Shown piece after piece: positions 13,778 through 14,512 of a stretch of DNA of 14,512 nucleotides. Position 1 is the first letter of the stretch. Every line of letters begins with the position of its first letter. Position numbers and translations under genes: made by a program. Location: NCBI GenBank assembly GCA_958421945.1, contig CATZMZ010000016.1, forward strand, positions 1 to 14,512, in the 5' to 3' direction. The DNA is from an uncultured Eubacteriales bacterium. Lineage in GTDB: Bacteria; Bacillota; Clostridia; Christensenellales; Borkfalkiaceae. The notes under the pieces were generated by a model, which was not told the DNA's origin, ran no database searches, and was given only the letters and a program-made list of their open reading frames with translations.

Positions 13778-14056
13778 CCCGACCACCCTGACGGGCAACG
13801 GAAGAATCTCCATCCCCCTCCTTGTTATTACAAGACTTTGTAAACGCCGTGGCAATTTCCGTTCCTGCATTATATATTATTCCCTTATCATACTGACCTT
13901 TGCCCGCCTTGACCATATCCGAGAAGTATCTCTTTACGTCATTGCGAAGCCCCACCGGGGCTGTGGCAATCTCCGCGGCAGCGACTATATTCCCCCACCA
14001 TATGTCTTTCCGACCCGACCACCCTGACGAGCATCGGAGGAATCTCCATCCCCCCC
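13778..14056. repeat. Composite tandem repeat of about 118 bp (alternating B and A units)
   Basis: Unit B, starting CCCGACCACCCTGACG and ending GAATCTCCATCC, is nearly identical at 13778-13820 and 14014-14056 (three differences in about 40 bases). A degenerate copy (CCGCCTTGAC to TATCTC) lies at about 13903-13932. Unit A appears at 13824-13861 (diverged) and 13938-13975 (intact), both 38 bases and both containing GTGGCAAT. The CTGAC (TTGAC in the degenerate copy) word in successive B units lies 121 and 115 bases apart. The order B-A-B-A-B therefore suggests duplication of a B+A unit. Both units end in a similar AATCTCC word. They resemble a short dispersed repeat class (CATTGCGA...GCAATCTC) that I recall from many bacterial genomes. 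Confidence 0.7.
13941..13970. repeat. Hairpin of the intact A unit (REP-like)
   Basis: ATTGC (13941-13945) pairs with GCAAT (13966-13970) and AGCCCC (13948-13953) with GGGGCT (13957-13962), separated by a small internal loop (GA opposite GTG), with an ACC end loop. This is the extragenic palindrome form expected of REP-like elements. No RAYT transposase is present in the window. Confidence 0.6.
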
Positions 14057-14115
14057 TCTCCTTAAAGAATAAGAGGACAAAAGGTTTTTGAGGGGTTTTC
14101 AAGGTTACGGGTTCG

Positions 14116-14156
14116 TAAGGGTTCAGGGACGGACTAAAAAACAGCCCTTTCCCTTA
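14116..14156. repeat. Inverted repeat leading into the hairpin cluster
   Basis: TAAGGGTTCAGGG (14116-14128) is complementary to CCCTTTCCCTTA (14145-14156) apart from an internal TT/TT loop and one extra C. It immediately abuts the next hairpin. Confidence 0.45.
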
Positions 14157-14190
14157 GTGGCGTAGCGATAGGGATTTATCGTTACGCCAC
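14157..14190. repeat. 14-bp stem-loop, hairpin 1 of the cluster
   Basis: GTGGCGTAGCGATA (14157-14170) pairs with TATCGTTACGCCAC (14177-14190) with a single G·T wobble and a GGGATT loop. No T-run follows on either strand, so it does not look like a terminator. Confidence 0.65.
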
Positions 14191-14193
14191 AAC

Positions 14194-14287
14194 TATATTT
14201 GCCTAACGGCAAGTGATATGCCTTCAGCGTGATATTTTACTAACGCAAAGTGATATTTTCACTTGTAGTGAAAGATAGGCAAATATA
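14194..14287. repeat. Nested hairpin cluster with TGATAT spacers
   Basis: A 12-bp outer inverted repeat, TATATTTGCCTA (14194-14205) with TAGGCAAATATA (14276-14287), encloses short stems: TTGCC-TAAC-GGCAA (14199-14212, competing with the outer arm), an imperfect TTTAC-TAAC-GCAAA stem (14236-14249), and TTTCACT-TGT-AGTGAAA (14257-14273). TGATAT recurs between them at 14214-14219, 14230-14235 and 14251-14256. The layout resembles hairpin clusters with TGATAT linkers that I remember from gut Clostridia assemblies; that recollection is not verified here. Confidence 0.6.
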
Positions 14288-14296
14288 ATATAACTT

Positions 14297-14348
14297 GCGA
14301 GAGAGAAATATAAGAACCTGCTATGCAGAACCTTGAATTTGCTCTCGC
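14297..14348. repeat. Inverted repeat with an inner CTGC/GCAG hairpin
   Basis: GCGAGAG (14297-14303) pairs with CTCTCGC (14342-14348) and encloses CTGC-TAT-GCAG (14318-14328), which is flanked by two GAACCT words. The region continues the same hairpin series. Confidence 0.5.
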
Positions 14349-14357
14349 GAATATAAC

Positions 14358-14397
14358 GCAAGATACTTGCATATCACTTTTAGCCACACGGCTAAAA
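14358..14397. repeat. Two adjacent small hairpins separated by ATATCA
   Basis: GCAAG-ATA-CTTGC (14358-14370) is followed by ATATCA, the reverse complement of the TGATAT spacer, and then a perfect 8-bp stem TTTTAGCC-ACAC-GGCTAAAA (14378-14397). The spacer inversion suggests the right half of the cluster is in opposite orientation to the left. Confidence 0.55.
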
Positions 14398-14435
14398 ATA
14401 CAACTTATTTTGTTTAATTACTGTGGTAAAGATAA

Positions 14436-14474
14436 AGCCCACTATATTTCGCCTAAAGCGAAGTATAGTGGGCT
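14436..14474 (+). terminator. 17-bp stem-loop, terminator-like
   Basis: AGCCCACTATATTTCGC (14436-14452) pairs with GCGAAGTATAGTGGGCT (14458-14474) with one mismatch and a CTAAA loop. It is followed by ACACTTTTATTTTG on the plus strand. It could end a transcript coming from the hairpin tract, or belong to the repeat family itself; no plus-strand protein gene precedes it. Confidence 0.5.
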
Positions 14475-14512
14475 ACACTTTTATTTTGAATTAATATCCC
14501 TATGTCTATTGC

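Noticed and set aside
13761..14102. Overlapping ORFs on both strands in the B/A repeat array
   Set aside because: They are translations of short repeats, with no ribosome binding site and no family match; similar false ORFs arise wherever such repeats are present.
13778..14474. Possible CRISPR array
   Set aside because: The repeats are of two kinds, diverge between copies, and are not separated by uniform unique spacers; no cas gene is present.

Overview
The window looks like chromosomal DNA from an uncultured, gut-type Clostridia (Firmicutes) lineage. The evidence is a Bacillus-type DNA polymerase I with a degenerate proofreading domain, a Soj/Spo0J (ParA/ParB) pair, an NfeD–SPFH membrane pair, strong AGGAGG-type ribosome binding sites, a tRNA-Leu with an encoded CCA end, and hairpin-rich intergenic repeats of a kind I recall from gut Clostridia. 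I cannot name a genus from this sequence alone.

Layout. (1) 1-2213 is a small redox or electrophile-response cassette: a MerR-family regulator on the minus strand, divergent from an NAD(P)H/FMN reductase with a four-cysteine motif and an alpha/beta hydrolase. The shared promoter has the over-long 19-bp spacer that MerR proteins act on. Its leucine codon use differs sharply from the rest of the window, and it lies just past the 3' end of a tRNA-Leu gene, so it may be acquired DNA. (2) 2214-2533 holds stem-loops, a 12-bp direct repeat and tRNA-Leu(CAA). (3) 2714-5972 is polA followed by coaE, overlapping by 11 bases, ending in a strong stem-loop. (4) 6097-7503 (minus) is a fusion of a DUF2156 domain to a GNAT acetyltransferase. 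(5) 7711-9123 (minus) is nfeD followed by an SPFH/stomatin-like gene, a classic membrane-organising pair. (6) 9285-11098 (minus) is parA then parB, the chromosome segregation genes. (7) 11295-13439 (minus) is ftsH, with a TTG start, an enlarged extracytoplasmic domain and a charged tail. (8) 13440-14512 has no gene: it carries the ftsH promoter, a roughly 118-bp composite tandem repeat, and a dense series of hairpins, several separated by TGATAT, running towards the right edge.

Most genes are ordinary housekeeping functions: replication and repair, CoA synthesis, segregation, membrane quality control. The least explained DNA is the hairpin-rich tract at 13778-14474. The cassette beside tRNA-Leu and the DUF2156–GNAT fusion are the next most interesting. 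I found no clear evidence of a new defence or mobile protein system.
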